DNA from: BCD1 sp965230565
GTDB lineage: Bacteria; Bacteroidota; Bacteroidia; Chitinophagales; Saprospiraceae
DNA length: 64,000 bases
Assembly (NCBI GenBank): GCA_965230565.1
Contig: CBDDLH010000016.1
Span: forward strand, 1,488,001 to 1,552,000
Direction: 5' to 3'
Shown here: in pieces, positions 1 to 9,570 of the stretch
Layout: the number at the start of each line of letters is the position of its first letter
How positions within the stretch are numbered: position 1 is the first letter of the stretch
Translations under genes and position numbers: made by a program
The notes under the pieces: generated by a model
Seen by the model: the letters and a program-made list of their open reading frames with translations, nothing else
The model's database searches: none
Told to the model about the DNA's origin: nothing

Positions 1-1
1 A

Positions 2-133
2 AAATCCAGACTCACCTTTTACGATATAACCAAGGAAGGCTACAAATGGAAAGGCGAATGGATCGACAAAGCAGAGACTATTGTCTACCCTTTCTGGACA
101 ATCGACTGCCGAAAAAGGCTAGAAAAGAAATAA
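2..133 (+). CDS. C-terminal fragment of an unrecognised protein
   Basis: An open frame enters from the left edge and ends at a TAA at 131-133, giving 43 residues rich in aromatic and charged residues (it contains GEWIDKAETIVYPFWTIDC). It is followed at once by a good hairpin plus T-run, which supports a real gene ending here. I do not recognise the family from this tail. It is on the same strand as the GH97 gene that follows, but the terminator between them suggests a separate transcript. Confidence 0.5.
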   Translation, partial: KSRLTFYDITKEGYKWKGEWIDKAETIVYPFWTIDCRKRLEKK

Positions 134-155
134 ATACTATAGCTTTAAAGGCTAA

Positions 156-196
156 AACGGGATGTATTCAAATGAATATTTCCCGTTACTTTTTTG
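156..196 (+). terminator. Rho-independent terminator after the left-edge gene
   Basis: Stem AACGGGA..TATTC pairs with GAATA..TCCCGTT (156-170 with 174-187), followed by a run of six T from 190. It lies 22 bases after the stop of the left-edge frame. Confidence 0.65.
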
Positions 197-291
197 TAGC
201 CATTCTGTAAGGAATTGACGAGTATTCTGCGTACTTTAGTATCTGATAAAACATTGGAAAATTCCTCATTTCTTTATAAAAACAACACATC

Positions 292-2217
292 ATGAGAATG
301 ATCTCCGTTCTGGGGTTGTTAAGCCTTTTATTATGTTCCTGCCAAAAAGAAACCGGCCCTTTCACCGATCCTTCCGGCCAATTGCAGGTTGAGTTTGGAT
401 TAACAAATAATCAGGTTCCTTTTTACAGGGTGATGCATAATGCACAGCTTGTACTGGACACTTCCCTTTTAGGAATTATCCGTGAAGACGGCAACTATTT
501 TGAAGGTATGACCATCCTTGAAATCTTTTCACCTGCCAGGATCGAGGATTCCTATCAAATGAATCATGGCAAACGAAGGGATATCCAATACGAAGCCCAC
601 CAATACACGGTTCATATGGAAAACCGTGAAGGAAAACACATGGATATCATCTTCAACCTTTCTCAGGATGGGGTGGCCTTCAGGTATTATTTTCCGGAAG
701 GTGACCTAAAAGAGATCTCCATTCTGGAAGAAAAGACACATTTCAATCTGGATAAAAACACCCGGGCGTGGCTGCAACCGATGTCCAAAGCCAAAACCGG
801 ATGGTGCGAAACCAATCCATCCTACGAGGAAAATTACCTCATGGACATTGAGGTAAATACGCCTTCTCCGATTGGTGAGGGATGGGTCTTTCCTACCCTG
901 TTCAAAACAGGCGATACATGGCTTTTGATCACAGAAGCTGACCTGCACAGAAATTATTGCGGGAGCAGATTAAAATACGATAAGGAAACAGAGACCATGA
1001 AACTCACCTTTCCCCAGGAGCAGGAAACCTTCCCGGGTGGCGGCTTACTCCCAAAATCCAAACTTCCTTTTCACAGTCCCTGGAGAATAATAACCATCGG
1101 CTCATTAGCCACAATTACGGAAAGCACCCTCGGAACTGACCTTGCCGCTAAACCTTTCGATCCGGAAAAAACCTCTTTCAAGGGTGGACTTTCCTCCTGG
1201 AGCTGGGTCTTATTAAAAGATGATTTCACCAATTACGAAACCTCCAAAAAATTCATCGATTATGCTGCAGACATGAACTGGTCCTTCTGCCTTATCGATG
1301 CCGACTGGGACCAAAAGATCCCTGCCGATTCCATAAAATCACTAATTACTTATGCAAAGTCCAAAAATGTTGGCGTTCTGCTATGGTATAATTCTTCGGG
1401 CAGCTGGAATAGCACCGTTTATACACCCAAAAGCAAACTGCTCACCCACGAGGATCGGGTAAAGGAGTTCGAGAAACTGAAATCATGGGGTGTTTCCGGA
1501 CTAAAGATCGATTTCTTTGGCGGTGACGGCCAATCCATGATCGCGTATTACCATGATATTCTCACCGATGCGCTGGAATACGGATTCCTGATCAATTTCC
1601 ATGGAGCCACATTACCCAGAGGATGGCACAGAACCTATCCCAATCTGATGACCATGGAGTCTGTAAAAGGGGAAGAGTTCATTACTTTCCTGCAAGAAAA
1701 TGCTGACCTGGCCCCTGCCCACTGTACGGTTCTGCCCTTTACAAGAAACGCCTTTGATCCGATGGACTTTACCCCAATGGTGCTGGACTCCATCCCCAAT
1801 ATTCAGAAAAGGACTGCTGCTGCTTTTGATCTTGCCTTACCTGTTCTGTTCTTGTCTGGCATACAGCATATGGCCGAGATCCCAGAAGGTATGGCCAAAA
1901 TGCCTGATTATGTTGTGAATTACCTTCGGGATATTCCTGTAGACTGGGATGACTCAAAATTTATTGATGGCTTTCCAGGAAAGTTTATCATCATGGCCAG
2001 GAAAAAGGGTACAACGTGGCACATCGTCGGAATAAATGCGGAAGAAACACCGGGTACTTACCAACTGGATCTTTCCTTTATCGGTGAGGGCGAAGGACTT
2101 TTAATAACAGATGCAGAGGAAGGCTATTTTATGTCCCGGGAAGTAACTGTTCAGCCTGAAGAGAAGCTGGAGGTAAAGATGAAAGCCAGGGGTGGATTTG
2201 TTTTAAAGGTACAATAA
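292..2217 (+). CDS. GH97 glycosidase, retaining type (alpha-galactosidase or beta-L-arabinopyranosidase)
   Basis: 641-residue lipoprotein: the signal peptide ends in lipobox LCSC with Cys17. An N-terminal beta-sandwich is followed by a TIM barrel (about 290-540) and a C-terminal beta domain, the usual GH97 layout and length. The motif GLKIDFFGGD places an Asp at residue 407, where retaining members (BtGH97b type) have their nucleophile; inverting SusB-type alpha-glucosidases lack it. Glu456 in TMESVKGEE fits the acid/base. Retaining GH97 enzymes are known as alpha-galactosidases, and one Bacteroides member prefers beta-L-arabinopyranosides, which differ from alpha-D-galactosides only at C6. 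Given the arabinan locus that converges on this gene, release of terminal galactose or arabinopyranose from arabinan/arabinogalactan side chains is my inference. Family assignment is firm; substrate is not. Confidence 0.9.
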   Translation: MRMISVLGLLSLLLCSCQKETGPFTDPSGQLQVEFGLTNNQVPFYRVMHNAQLVLDTSLLGIIREDGNYFEGMTILEIFSPARIEDSYQMNHGKRRDIQYEAHQYTVHMENREGKHMDIIFNLSQDGVAFRYYFPEGDLKEISILEEKTHFNLDKNTRAWLQPMSKAKTGWCETNPSYEENYLMDIEVNTPSPIGEGWVFPTLFKTGDTWLLITEADLHRNYCGSRLKYDKETETMKLTFPQEQETFPGGGLLPKSKLPFHSPWRIITIGSLATITESTLGTDLAAKPFDPEKTSFKGGLSSWSWVLLKDDFTNYETSKKFIDYAADMNWSFCLIDADWDQKIPADSIKSLITYAKSKNVGVLLWYNSSGSWNSTVYTPKSKLLTHEDRVKEFEKLKSWGVSGLKIDFFGGDGQSMIAYYHDILTDALEYGFLINFHGATLPRGWHRTYPNLMTMESVKGEEFITFLQENADLAPAHCTVLPFTRNAFDPMDFTPMVLDSIPNIQKRTAAAFDLALPVLFLSGIQHMAEIPEGMAKMPDYVVNYLRDIPVDWDDSKFIDGFPGKFIIMARKKGTTWHIVGINAEETPGTYQLDLSFIGEGEGLLITDAEEGYFMSREVTVQPEEKLEVKMKARGGFVLKVQ

Positions 2218-2251
2218 AAAGCGGGAGGATGAATTGTTTTCACCCTCCCGA
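2215..2251 (-). terminator. Terminator at the end of the arabinan operon
   Basis: CGGGAGG..TGAA / TTCA.CCTCCCG stem between two convergent genes. Read on the minus strand it is followed by CTTTTTATT, so it best serves the epimerase-ended operon; its A-rich 5' side may also make it work for the GH97 gene. Confidence 0.7.
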
Positions 2252-2305
2252 CACATCGTTTAATTCAAATCAAAATTAAGTATCAATTACTACCTTATCA
2301 CTTTT

Positions 2306-3490
2306 CTATTTGGTTGAAAATTTGAATGACGTATTAGAAACATACTTATCACCCGGATCCAGCCTTACCGAAGGAAAGTCAGGTTTATTAGGAGAATCCG
2401 GATAATGCTGAGTTTCCAGACAAAATCCGGTACGATGAGCATAGGTTCCTTCACCTCCTTTCATCGGCAGGGTTCCGTCAAGGAAATTACCCGTGTAAAA
2501 CTGAATAGCTGGTTCATCGGACCATATCTCCAGCAACCTTCCGCTTTCCGGATCATAGGCACTGGCCACCAGTCTGTCTCCAACATCCTGATTATTCAGC
2601 ACCCAGCAATGATCATATCCCAATCCTTTTTTCAACTGATCATCATCGATACCGATCTCCTCACCAATCTTTTTGGGCGAACGGAAATCGAATGGTGTTC
2701 CGGTCACATCAGTTAGTTCGCCTGTAGGGATCAGCGTAGCATCAACCGGCAGGAAAAGATCTGCGTCCAGCACGACCTCATGATCCAGGATGGTTTTGGT
2801 AAAATCCCCTGTCAGATTAAAGTAAGAATGCTGGGTCAGGTTCACAATAGTTGGTTTATCCGTCGTTGCTTCGTAAAGCACATCCAGGCTATTGTCCGTA
2901 TTCAGCGTATAAGTCACTTCAATGGTCAGGTTTCCGGGGTAACCTTCTTCCATGTCTTTACTCAGGTAACTCAATTTAAGGGACACAGCATTGCTGTCAA
3001 CAACGGGTTCCGCAGCCGTCCACACTACCTTATCGTACCCTTTTTCACCACCATGCAAATGGTTCGGATCATTATTTGTGGCAAGGGTATATTCCGTACC
3101 ATCGATAGAGAATTTACCCTTTGCAATACGATTACCGTATCTCCCGATAAGTGCTCCAAAGAATGGATTACTGGCAATATACTGTGACAGGGAATCGTAA
3201 CCCAAAACGATATCTTCATAGACGCCGTCCTTGTCCGGAGCAGTCCAGTTGGTTATGATCCCGCCATAGGTAATGACATCAATTTGCATCCCGTTAGCAT
3301 TTTTCAGAGAATACATATCTACATTTTCCCCTTCAGGAGTCGTTCCGTAAGCCTTTTTCTCAAAACTGACTACGGTTTCTGTTTCAGTAGTTTCATCAGA
3401 ATCTGCAGGTTTTTCAGTTTTGCACTGGGTCAGGCCAATTACTACAACCAGTGCCATGAGGCCAAAAAAGATCTTTATTATTAAGCTCAT
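2306..3490 (-). CDS. Aldose 1-epimerase (mutarotase), exported lipoprotein
   Basis: 394 residues, galactose-mutarotase family. It interconverts the alpha and beta anomers of free aldoses. Conserved elements: GRYGNRI (116-122), NHLHGG (143-148), TQHSYFNL with the proton-transfer His221, and GFCLETQ with the base Glu359. Unlike cytoplasmic GalM it has a signal peptide with Cys23 in GLTQC, so it is predicted to be a periplasmic or outer-membrane lipoprotein. Last gene of the long minus-strand operon, 19 bases after araA. A periplasmic mutarotase would equilibrate arabinose set free by the exo-acting GH51/GH43 enzymes before uptake. Family call is secure; the preferred sugar (arabinose or galactose) is inferred from context. 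Confidence 0.92.
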   Translation of the reverse strand: MSLIIKIFFGLMALVVVIGLTQCKTEKPADSDETTETETVVSFEKKAYGTTPEGENVDMYSLKNANGMQIDVITYGGIITNWTAPDKDGVYEDIVLGYDSLSQYIASNPFFGALIGRYGNRIAKGKFSIDGTEYTLATNNDPNHLHGGEKGYDKVVWTAAEPVVDSNAVSLKLSYLSKDMEEGYPGNLTIEVTYTLNTDNSLDVLYEATTDKPTIVNLTQHSYFNLTGDFTKTILDHEVVLDADLFLPVDATLIPTGELTDVTGTPFDFRSPKKIGEEIGIDDDQLKKGLGYDHCWVLNNQDVGDRLVASAYDPESGRLLEIWSDEPAIQFYTGNFLDGTLPMKGGEGTYAHRTGFCLETQHYPDSPNKPDFPSVRLDPGDKYVSNTSFKFSTK

Positions 3491-3509
3491 AATTTATTAA
3501 GTTTTATGA

Positions 3510-5009
3510 TTACATCCCATGTTGAAACAAATGGTAATACACTTCATTTGAATTGATCAGATTTTTGAAATCCCTGATCCTGGTATCCTCGTCAATGACC
3601 AGTAATTCAATCCCTGCCATATCTGCGAAATCCTCCATATATTCGGTGGTCAATGACTGTGTGAATACGGTATGGTGTGCTCCACCTGCCAGTATCCATG
3701 CCGTGGCCGCATCCTCCAGGTTAGGTTTGGCATCCCACAAAACCCTTGCTACAGGCAGATTGGGCAGGTCAGCTTCTGGTTTTACTGCTTCCACCTCATT
3801 GACCAGCAACCTGAAACGATTGCCCATATCGATAAGGGAAGCATTCAAAGACGGGCCCTCAGGCGTATTGAATACGAGTCGGACAGGATCTTCTTTTCCC
3901 CCTATACCCAATGGATGCACTTCGCAGGATGGTTTACCTTCAGCGATACTTGGACAGATTTCCAACATATGAGAACCTAACACAAAGGAACGGTCAGGTT
4001 TGAAATGATAGGTATAATCTTCCATGAAGGAAGTTCCTCCTTCCAGTCCTGTTGCCATAACTTTCATTGCTCTCAGAATAGCAGAAGTTTTCCAGTCTCC
4101 TTCTGCCCCGAACCCATAACCATCCGCCATCAGGCGCTGCACAGCAATTCCGGGCAGTTGCCTGAACTTTCCAAGGTTTTCAAAGGTGTCGGTAAAGGCC
4201 TTAAACCCTCCGTCTTCCAGGAAGCCTCTCAGGCCAAGTTCAAGCCGCGCGGCTTCGACAAGGGAATTTCGCTTGTCTCCTCCCTTTTGCAAAGAGGAGG
4301 TAAGCGCATATTCAGATTCATATTGTTCCAGCAACCGGTCGAGATCAGACTGATCAACTGCATCTACAAACTTCATCACATCTGAAGTATCGTAGCCATT
4401 AACAGCAAAGCCGAACTTTATCTGGGCTGCGACCTTATCTCCTTCCGTTACGGCAACCTCACGCATATTATCACCGATCCTGGCAACTTTAAGGTGTTGC
4501 AATTCATCCCATCCCAGGGCCACTCTTACCCATACGCCAATTTGCCGGCGCACCTTTTCTGACTCCCAGTGACCCACAACAATCTTGCGTTTTTTACGCA
4601 TTCTCGACATTATGAATCCGAACTCCCGGTCGCCATGAGCTGATTGGTTCAGGTTCATAAAATCCATATCAATGCTATCCCATGGAATTTCGGCATTAAA
4701 TTGAGTATGTAAATGACACAATGGCTTTTTCAGTATGTCAAGCCCCCGGATCCACATCTTGGCCGGAGAGAATGTATGCATCCAGGTTATCAACCCAATG
4801 CAATCCGGCTCTGAATTTGCAGCGATACAAACTTCCGCGATCTTGTCCGGAGTTGTAACTATAGGTTTCATTACTATTTCGATCGGAATATGATCCGAAG
4901 TATTAAGTCCTGTTACGATCTGTTTGGCATTCGCAGATACTTGTCTTAAAGTTTCATCACCATACAAGTGCTGACTTCCGGTGACAAACCAAACTTCTTT
5001 GTGTGACAT
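3510..5009 (-). CDS. araA: L-arabinose isomerase
   Basis: 499 residues, the normal length for AraA (L-arabinose to L-ribulose, Mn-dependent, cytoplasmic). The N-terminus EVWFVTGSQHLYG is diagnostic; PLCHLHTQFN, the ADGYGFGAEGDWKT segment (active-site Glu), SFMEDYTYHF (second Glu), GSHMLEICPSI (metal His) and GGAHHTVF are all present. No signal peptide. It lies downstream of the secreted GH51 in the polysaccharide operon, while araB and araD are in the divergent plus-strand cluster about 22 kb away; one regulator probably covers both. Confidence 0.98.
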   Translation of the reverse strand: MSHKEVWFVTGSQHLYGDETLRQVSANAKQIVTGLNTSDHIPIEIVMKPIVTTPDKIAEVCIAANSEPDCIGLITWMHTFSPAKMWIRGLDILKKPLCHLHTQFNAEIPWDSIDMDFMNLNQSAHGDREFGFIMSRMRKKRKIVVGHWESEKVRRQIGVWVRVALGWDELQHLKVARIGDNMREVAVTEGDKVAAQIKFGFAVNGYDTSDVMKFVDAVDQSDLDRLLEQYESEYALTSSLQKGGDKRNSLVEAARLELGLRGFLEDGGFKAFTDTFENLGKFRQLPGIAVQRLMADGYGFGAEGDWKTSAILRAMKVMATGLEGGTSFMEDYTYHFKPDRSFVLGSHMLEICPSIAEGKPSCEVHPLGIGGKEDPVRLVFNTPEGPSLNASLIDMGNRFRLLVNEVEAVKPEADLPNLPVARVLWDAKPNLEDAATAWILAGGAHHTVFTQSLTTEYMEDFADMAGIELLVIDEDTRIRDFKNLINSNEVYYHLFQHGM

Positions 5010-5086
5010 ATCAGTTAATTTTCAAAAATTTTAAAGTAATTATTGACCCCAAGGGCCTTTTATCTCATGTAATAATCGTCTAAAGA

Positions 5087-7114
5087 CTATTTAAATCCAA
5101 CTTTCACAATCGTGAGTGAATAAGGCTCAAGCCCTATTTTTACATCCTGCCCGACAATATCAACATCCCTTCCTTTCGGGCTGATCTTCTTAGGGTCGTC
5201 AAAAGAGTTCACCGTCTTAAGGTCATTGGACGCAAGGTATTGAGCCTTTCCCTTTCCAGGTTTATTTTTTCCTTCGAAACGAATATCCACCTGGCGGGCT
5301 TCTGAAGCTGTATTGACAAGTTTAATGATTGCTACATTACCCTCTTTTACAGCAGAAGCATACAAATCACCCTGTCCGGTCAATGGTTTGCCGTTCCTGG
5401 AAATGGACAATAGCTCAGCACCCGCATTGGTAGAGAACATTTTCTGAACCTGATAATTTGCAGTACCATAAGCCATCAAATTATTAAACCAAATAAGATC
5501 CGGAGCCCACTGGTATGCATCGATGTGTGCCATTAATGGAGCATATGAAGTCAAATGAACAACATCCGCATTTCGCTCCAAACCTGTCATAAAAGCTGCT
5601 TCAGCGAGAGCAGCCTCCCAGTTGTTTTCCTTTGGCCCGTCTTCTACACCCCGTGGATGGGCCGCATATTCTCCTGCAAATACCTTAGGACCATTTCTAT
5701 CATAGCTATCATATCTATCGGCATTATTCCTGAACCATTCCGGTGACCGATAATAATGTTCATCAATGATCTCCGCATTTAACTTTTTGAGCTCTTTCCA
5801 ACCGTATTCAAAGAAATCACCATCGGGGAACGGTCCACTACCTGATATGATGATTATTTCAGGATGTTTCTCTTTTATTGCTTTTTCAAACACTTTATAC
5901 CTTTCAATATAAACATCGCCCCATTGCTCATTACCTATGCCGATATATTTCATGCCAAAAGGTTCGGGATGCCCCATGGCTATCCGAAGCTTCCCCCATT
6001 CGGTGGTTTCATCGCCATTGGCAAATTCTATCAGATCCAGCGCATCGGCCACATAGCTATCCAATTCGTCCAGGGGGACTAACTCCCCGGTATTAAACTG
6101 ACAAGCTATTCCACAACCAAGTATTGGCAATGGCTCAGCACCCAGATCTTCGGATAAAAGGAAGTATTCATAGAACCCTAAACCGAAACTTTGGTAGTAA
6201 TCGGGAGCCGGTCTATGCCTGAATTCAGTATTCCATCTATTGACGAGTAATTCACGTTGTTCCACCGGGCCTACTGTCTTCTTCCATTGATACCGACGTT
6301 CAAGGGTACGGCCTTCAACAATGCATCCACCAGGAAAGCGCAAAAACCCTGGTTTAAGGTCGTACAACAATTGAACAATATCCTTTCGCAATCCTCCTTT
6401 TCTACCTTTCCAGGTATCCTGGGGAAATAAGGAGATCATATCCATATCGATGCCTCCGCTTCCCTCAAAGGTTATTTTCAATCTTGCCCTGGCACAGGTG
6501 TCTGTGGCAGTTATCGCCGTTTCGTAATCTTTCCACATCCCAACTTCAGGTACCGTACTTGTCTCACCAATGACCTCCCCTTCCAGATTGGTCAATTGGA
6601 CAATAATTTTAGAAATCCCTTTTTTCCTGACAGCCGCTTGGAACCTCAGGTCATATTTTTGATCCTTTTTAATTCCCATTCCCCTAAACCCCTCATTTAT
6701 CAATTCATAAGCAGAGGCATTGTTAACCTGTATACGAAGGAAATTTTTATTAGCTCCTTCTCCGGATCTTTGGATAATACGCCCAATGCCAGATTCTGTG
6801 TTCAATGAATGCCTGTTACTATTTGGTTGTGACCAGCCCATCATGGGCAAGGTGAATTCAAAACTTCTGTTTTTTACTAATTCAGCATACAATCCCCCAT
6901 CCGCAGCAAAATTTATATCTTCAAAAAACACACCGTACATGGTGGGTTGAATTTTCACCCCGGTTTCTTTCTCATTAACAACCAATTTCACGATTTCGTC
7001 AGATGTTGGTTCTCCACCTGGACTTTCTGGCACCAAAACATTAATGCTGAAACCGTAGAGCATGGCTACGATCAAAGTACCTAATACTGTATTTTTGAGA
7101 ATACTCCAGTTCAT
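5087..7114 (-). CDS. GH51 alpha-L-arabinofuranosidase, exported, with N-terminal CBM-like module
   Basis: About 675 residues. Removes terminal alpha-L-arabinofuranose from arabinan or arabinoxylan, retaining mechanism. Acid/base Glu396 in GIGNEQWG and nucleophile Glu482 in VFAGEYAAH are intact. A jelly-roll carbohydrate-binding-like region (about 75-210, RNSFEF..GWSQPNS..) precedes the barrel, as in eukaryote-like/Bacteroidota AbfA proteins; a C-terminal beta domain follows. The frame can be extended to a TTG at 7138, but the ATG at 7114 gives a cleaner signal/anchor sequence (MNWSILKNTVLGTLIVAMLYG) and avoids overlap with the upstream GH43. Export to the periplasm is predicted. Confidence 0.93.
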   Translation of the reverse strand: MNWSILKNTVLGTLIVAMLYGFSINVLVPESPGGEPTSDEIVKLVVNEKETGVKIQPTMYGVFFEDINFAADGGLYAELVKNRSFEFTLPMMGWSQPNSNRHSLNTESGIGRIIQRSGEGANKNFLRIQVNNASAYELINEGFRGMGIKKDQKYDLRFQAAVRKKGISKIIVQLTNLEGEVIGETSTVPEVGMWKDYETAITATDTCARARLKITFEGSGGIDMDMISLFPQDTWKGRKGGLRKDIVQLLYDLKPGFLRFPGGCIVEGRTLERRYQWKKTVGPVEQRELLVNRWNTEFRHRPAPDYYQSFGLGFYEYFLLSEDLGAEPLPILGCGIACQFNTGELVPLDELDSYVADALDLIEFANGDETTEWGKLRIAMGHPEPFGMKYIGIGNEQWGDVYIERYKVFEKAIKEKHPEIIIISGSGPFPDGDFFEYGWKELKKLNAEIIDEHYYRSPEWFRNNADRYDSYDRNGPKVFAGEYAAHPRGVEDGPKENNWEAALAEAAFMTGLERNADVVHLTSYAPLMAHIDAYQWAPDLIWFNNLMAYGTANYQVQKMFSTNAGAELLSISRNGKPLTGQGDLYASAVKEGNVAIIKLVNTASEARQVDIRFEGKNKPGKGKAQYLASNDLKTVNSFDDPKKISPKGRDVDIVGQDVKIGLEPYSLTIVKVGFK

Positions 7115-7134
7115 CAATTTGCTTTTTTTTAGAA

Positions 7135-8085
7135 TCAATAAAATTCAAACACAGGTTTCCCGCTTTCATCAAATTTCACTTCCATAACTCTTGCATGCCT
7201 GTTGGGGTCATACAGTGGATCCCCAACTATTTCCTCATAATCCCTGGCATGGTAGATGCACAAAGGTGTTTTCCCATCTTCGGCTATGGTAAAGCTGTTG
7301 TGTCCCGGACCAAAAATTTTCTTTTCATAATCGGATTCCAACACAGGGTATCTCGATTTTTTCCATGAATTCCTGTCCATCAGGTCTGCCTCTTCATCGG
7401 CCTCCATCAATCCCATACAATAACAGGCTCCTGTTGCACTGGCAGAAAATGTGAGGTAAATCTTTCCTTTATTTTTGATGACTGCCGGCCCTTCATTCAC
7501 CCAAAAACCAATCCGCTCCCAATCGTAATCAGGAGTGGTAAGCATAAATTGAGGTGTTTTTAACTTAACCGGAGATTCCATTTCTGCCAGATATAAATTT
7601 GAAGCAGCGAATTGTCCACCGGTTTTTTCAGCCCAACAGCAATATCTCTTTCCATTATTTTCGAATACGGTGGCATCCAATGAAAAATCTATGAATGTTT
7701 TATTGTCACCATCCGCAGCCTGCATCTGACCCAATTCCATCCAATCATCCCTCAAGGGATCCTGCCCCTGACATTCGAGTACATAAGGCCTCAATTTCCA
7801 GATATCATCCACTTCACTCGCCGCAAAATAGATGTACCACTTACCATCCAGGTAATGGATCTCCGGGGCCCAAATGTGCTGACTCATGGGACCTGACTCG
7901 TGTTTCTGCCACACTTGAAAGGTCTCTGCATCTTTCAAATCAGCAATACTCTTGGCCCTTCTTAACTCAATACAATCGTAGGAAGGTACTGACCCTGTGA
8001 AGTAATAATAGCCATCACTGTGCCTGTAAATAAAAGGATCAGCTCTTTGCTCTACGATGGGTGCGTTTTTATTTAAACCAGCCAT
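7135..8085 (-). CDS. GH43 exo-arabinanase/arabinofuranosidase, cytoplasmic
   Basis: 316 residues, no signal peptide. Single five-bladed propeller of GH43 with the three acidic residues: Asp16 (RADPF), Asp137 (FSLDATVF) and Glu198 (NEGPAV). The wording around these (SDGYYYFTGS, ELRRAKSI, HIWAPEIH) resembles exo-alpha-1,5-L-arabinofuranosidases, subfamily GH43_26 as I recall it; I could not verify the subfamily. One base separates it from the symporter gene upstream, a natural pair: the transporter brings in arabino-oligosaccharides and this enzyme degrades them inside the cell. Confidence 0.88.
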   Translation of the reverse strand: MAGLNKNAPIVEQRADPFIYRHSDGYYYFTGSVPSYDCIELRRAKSIADLKDAETFQVWQKHESGPMSQHIWAPEIHYLDGKWYIYFAASEVDDIWKLRPYVLECQGQDPLRDDWMELGQMQAADGDNKTFIDFSLDATVFENNGKRYCCWAEKTGGQFAASNLYLAEMESPVKLKTPQFMLTTPDYDWERIGFWVNEGPAVIKNKGKIYLTFSASATGACYCMGLMEADEEADLMDRNSWKKSRYPVLESDYEKKIFGPGHNSFTIAEDGKTPLCIYHARDYEEIVGDPLYDPNRHARVMEVKFDESGKPVFEFY

Positions 8086-8086
8086 A

Positions 8087-9427
8087 TTAAATATTCAATT
8101 TATTTTTTATGCCTTCGTAAAATTTATCAGTGATCTTATAGCGGAACATCATGCCTCCCATGATGGCGTGAAATACCCCTGGTATGACCGTTAGCATTAA
8201 GGCAATACCAAAAAGAGCATATTCGCTTTGTACCGCATCGGGAACATATCCAAAATAATCGAGCAAGTATGCACTTACCGCACCTGCTATTCCCATCCCG
8301 GCTTTTTGTGCAAACGAAATACCCCCAAATGATAATCCTGAAACACGGTGACCAGTCTCTGCGTGACCATAATCAACCGCTTCTGCAATAGCTGACCAGA
8401 AAATCGGTGCGTGCAAATCAACGATGAACGAAAGAATAAAATAGAGCGGGAAAGCCAAAAGCATATTCCCAGGCTTAATAGCCAGTAACATAATCAGGCT
8501 GATGACCCCGACTGCAAGTTGAGACCACTTGAATAGTTTTACCTTACAATAATATTTAGTAATCAGATTAGAGGTCGGCATCGCTAAAATCGCCGCTACA
8601 ACTCCGGTTGCCATAAAGGCCGACTGAATATATTCACTACCTCCTAAAAAGTACTTTGCGTAATAAATAGCCACAGAATTACGAATCACATATCCTACTG
8701 TTCCGAAAAAACATACCCCGAACAACAATGTCCACTGACCGTTTTTTATAAGCAATTTGAATTGTTGGAATAATGGTGTTTTGTCCACAACATGTTCTAC
8801 CCGCTCCCTGGTGGTAAAGAAAGAAAACAAAAAAAGCAATGTCCCCATAAGTGCCATAATGCCCATTGCCAGCTGGTATCCACGGGCAATATCATCTTTA
8901 CCCAATTCCTTTGCCAGGATCGGTACTACGATGGAAACCAGAAAAGCTGCAACCTTGGCAAAGAAAAGCCTGTATGCATTCGCTGAAAGCTTTTCCTGAG
9001 GATCACTGGTCAGTACACTAATGAAAGAAATGTAGGGAATCGTAACGGAGGTAAACATCAGTGTCATGAATATGTAGGTGATATAGGCATAAACGAGTTT
9101 ACCTGCATAGTCAAAATCCGGTGTAGAGAACGTAAGAAAAACCGAGATACCAAAAGGAACTGACAGAAACAGGAAATAATGCCTGAAACGCCCCCATTTT
9201 GTTTTTACCTTATCGGTAATAAGGCCCATGAGCGGGTCCGTTACCGCATCAATAATCCTTACCAATAGGAATAAAAGCGCGACATCTTTAGCTTTTATTC
9301 CAAAAACATCTGTATAAAAAAACATGATGATGAGGAACATGGAAGAAATTACCACGTTAACAGCTGCATCACCGGATCCGTACCCTATTTTCTCCAGGAC
9401 GCTTAACTTTTGACTATTGTTTTTCAT
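8087..9427 (-). CDS. MFS sugar:cation symporter, GPH family
   Basis: 446 residues with about 12 hydrophobic segments. The start (KIGYGSGDAAVNVVISSMFLIIMFFYTDVFG) and the loop DPLMGLITDKVKTKWGRFRHY are typical of glycoside-pentoside-hexuronide:cation symporters (MelB/XynB type). Predicted inner-membrane importer of arabinose oligosaccharides, based on the neighbouring cytoplasmic GH43. Preceded on the minus strand by a hairpin-containing gap of 143 bases after the GH127 gene. Confidence 0.93.
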   Translation of the reverse strand: MKNNSQKLSVLEKIGYGSGDAAVNVVISSMFLIIMFFYTDVFGIKAKDVALLFLLVRIIDAVTDPLMGLITDKVKTKWGRFRHYFLFLSVPFGISVFLTFSTPDFDYAGKLVYAYITYIFMTLMFTSVTIPYISFISVLTSDPQEKLSANAYRLFFAKVAAFLVSIVVPILAKELGKDDIARGYQLAMGIMALMGTLLFLFSFFTTRERVEHVVDKTPLFQQFKLLIKNGQWTLLFGVCFFGTVGYVIRNSVAIYYAKYFLGGSEYIQSAFMATGVVAAILAMPTSNLITKYYCKVKLFKWSQLAVGVISLIMLLAIKPGNMLLAFPLYFILSFIVDLHAPIFWSAIAEAVDYGHAETGHRVSGLSFGGISFAQKAGMGIAGAVSAYLLDYFGYVPDAVQSEYALFGIALMLTVIPGVFHAIMGGMMFRYKITDKFYEGIKNKLNI

Positions 9428-9515
9428 ATTTTGTTTTGTGTTAAATCAAGTTGGTCAATTTGACTTGTAAATCAGGCTTTTATTACACCGCAACTAAAAA
9501 ATTGGCCAAGTTTGA

Positions 9516-9552
9516 AAATTTAGGGTTTAACCTGAAGTTGAACCCTAAATTT
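9516..9552 (-). terminator. Hairpin between GH127 and symporter genes
   Basis: 16-bp stem (9516-9531 with 9537-9552, one G-U pair), five-base loop. On the minus strand a T-rich stretch follows only after some 15 bases, so it may be an attenuator or mRNA-end stabiliser rather than a full stop. Confidence 0.5.
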
Positions 9553-9570
9553 GGCATGATGATTTCTAAC

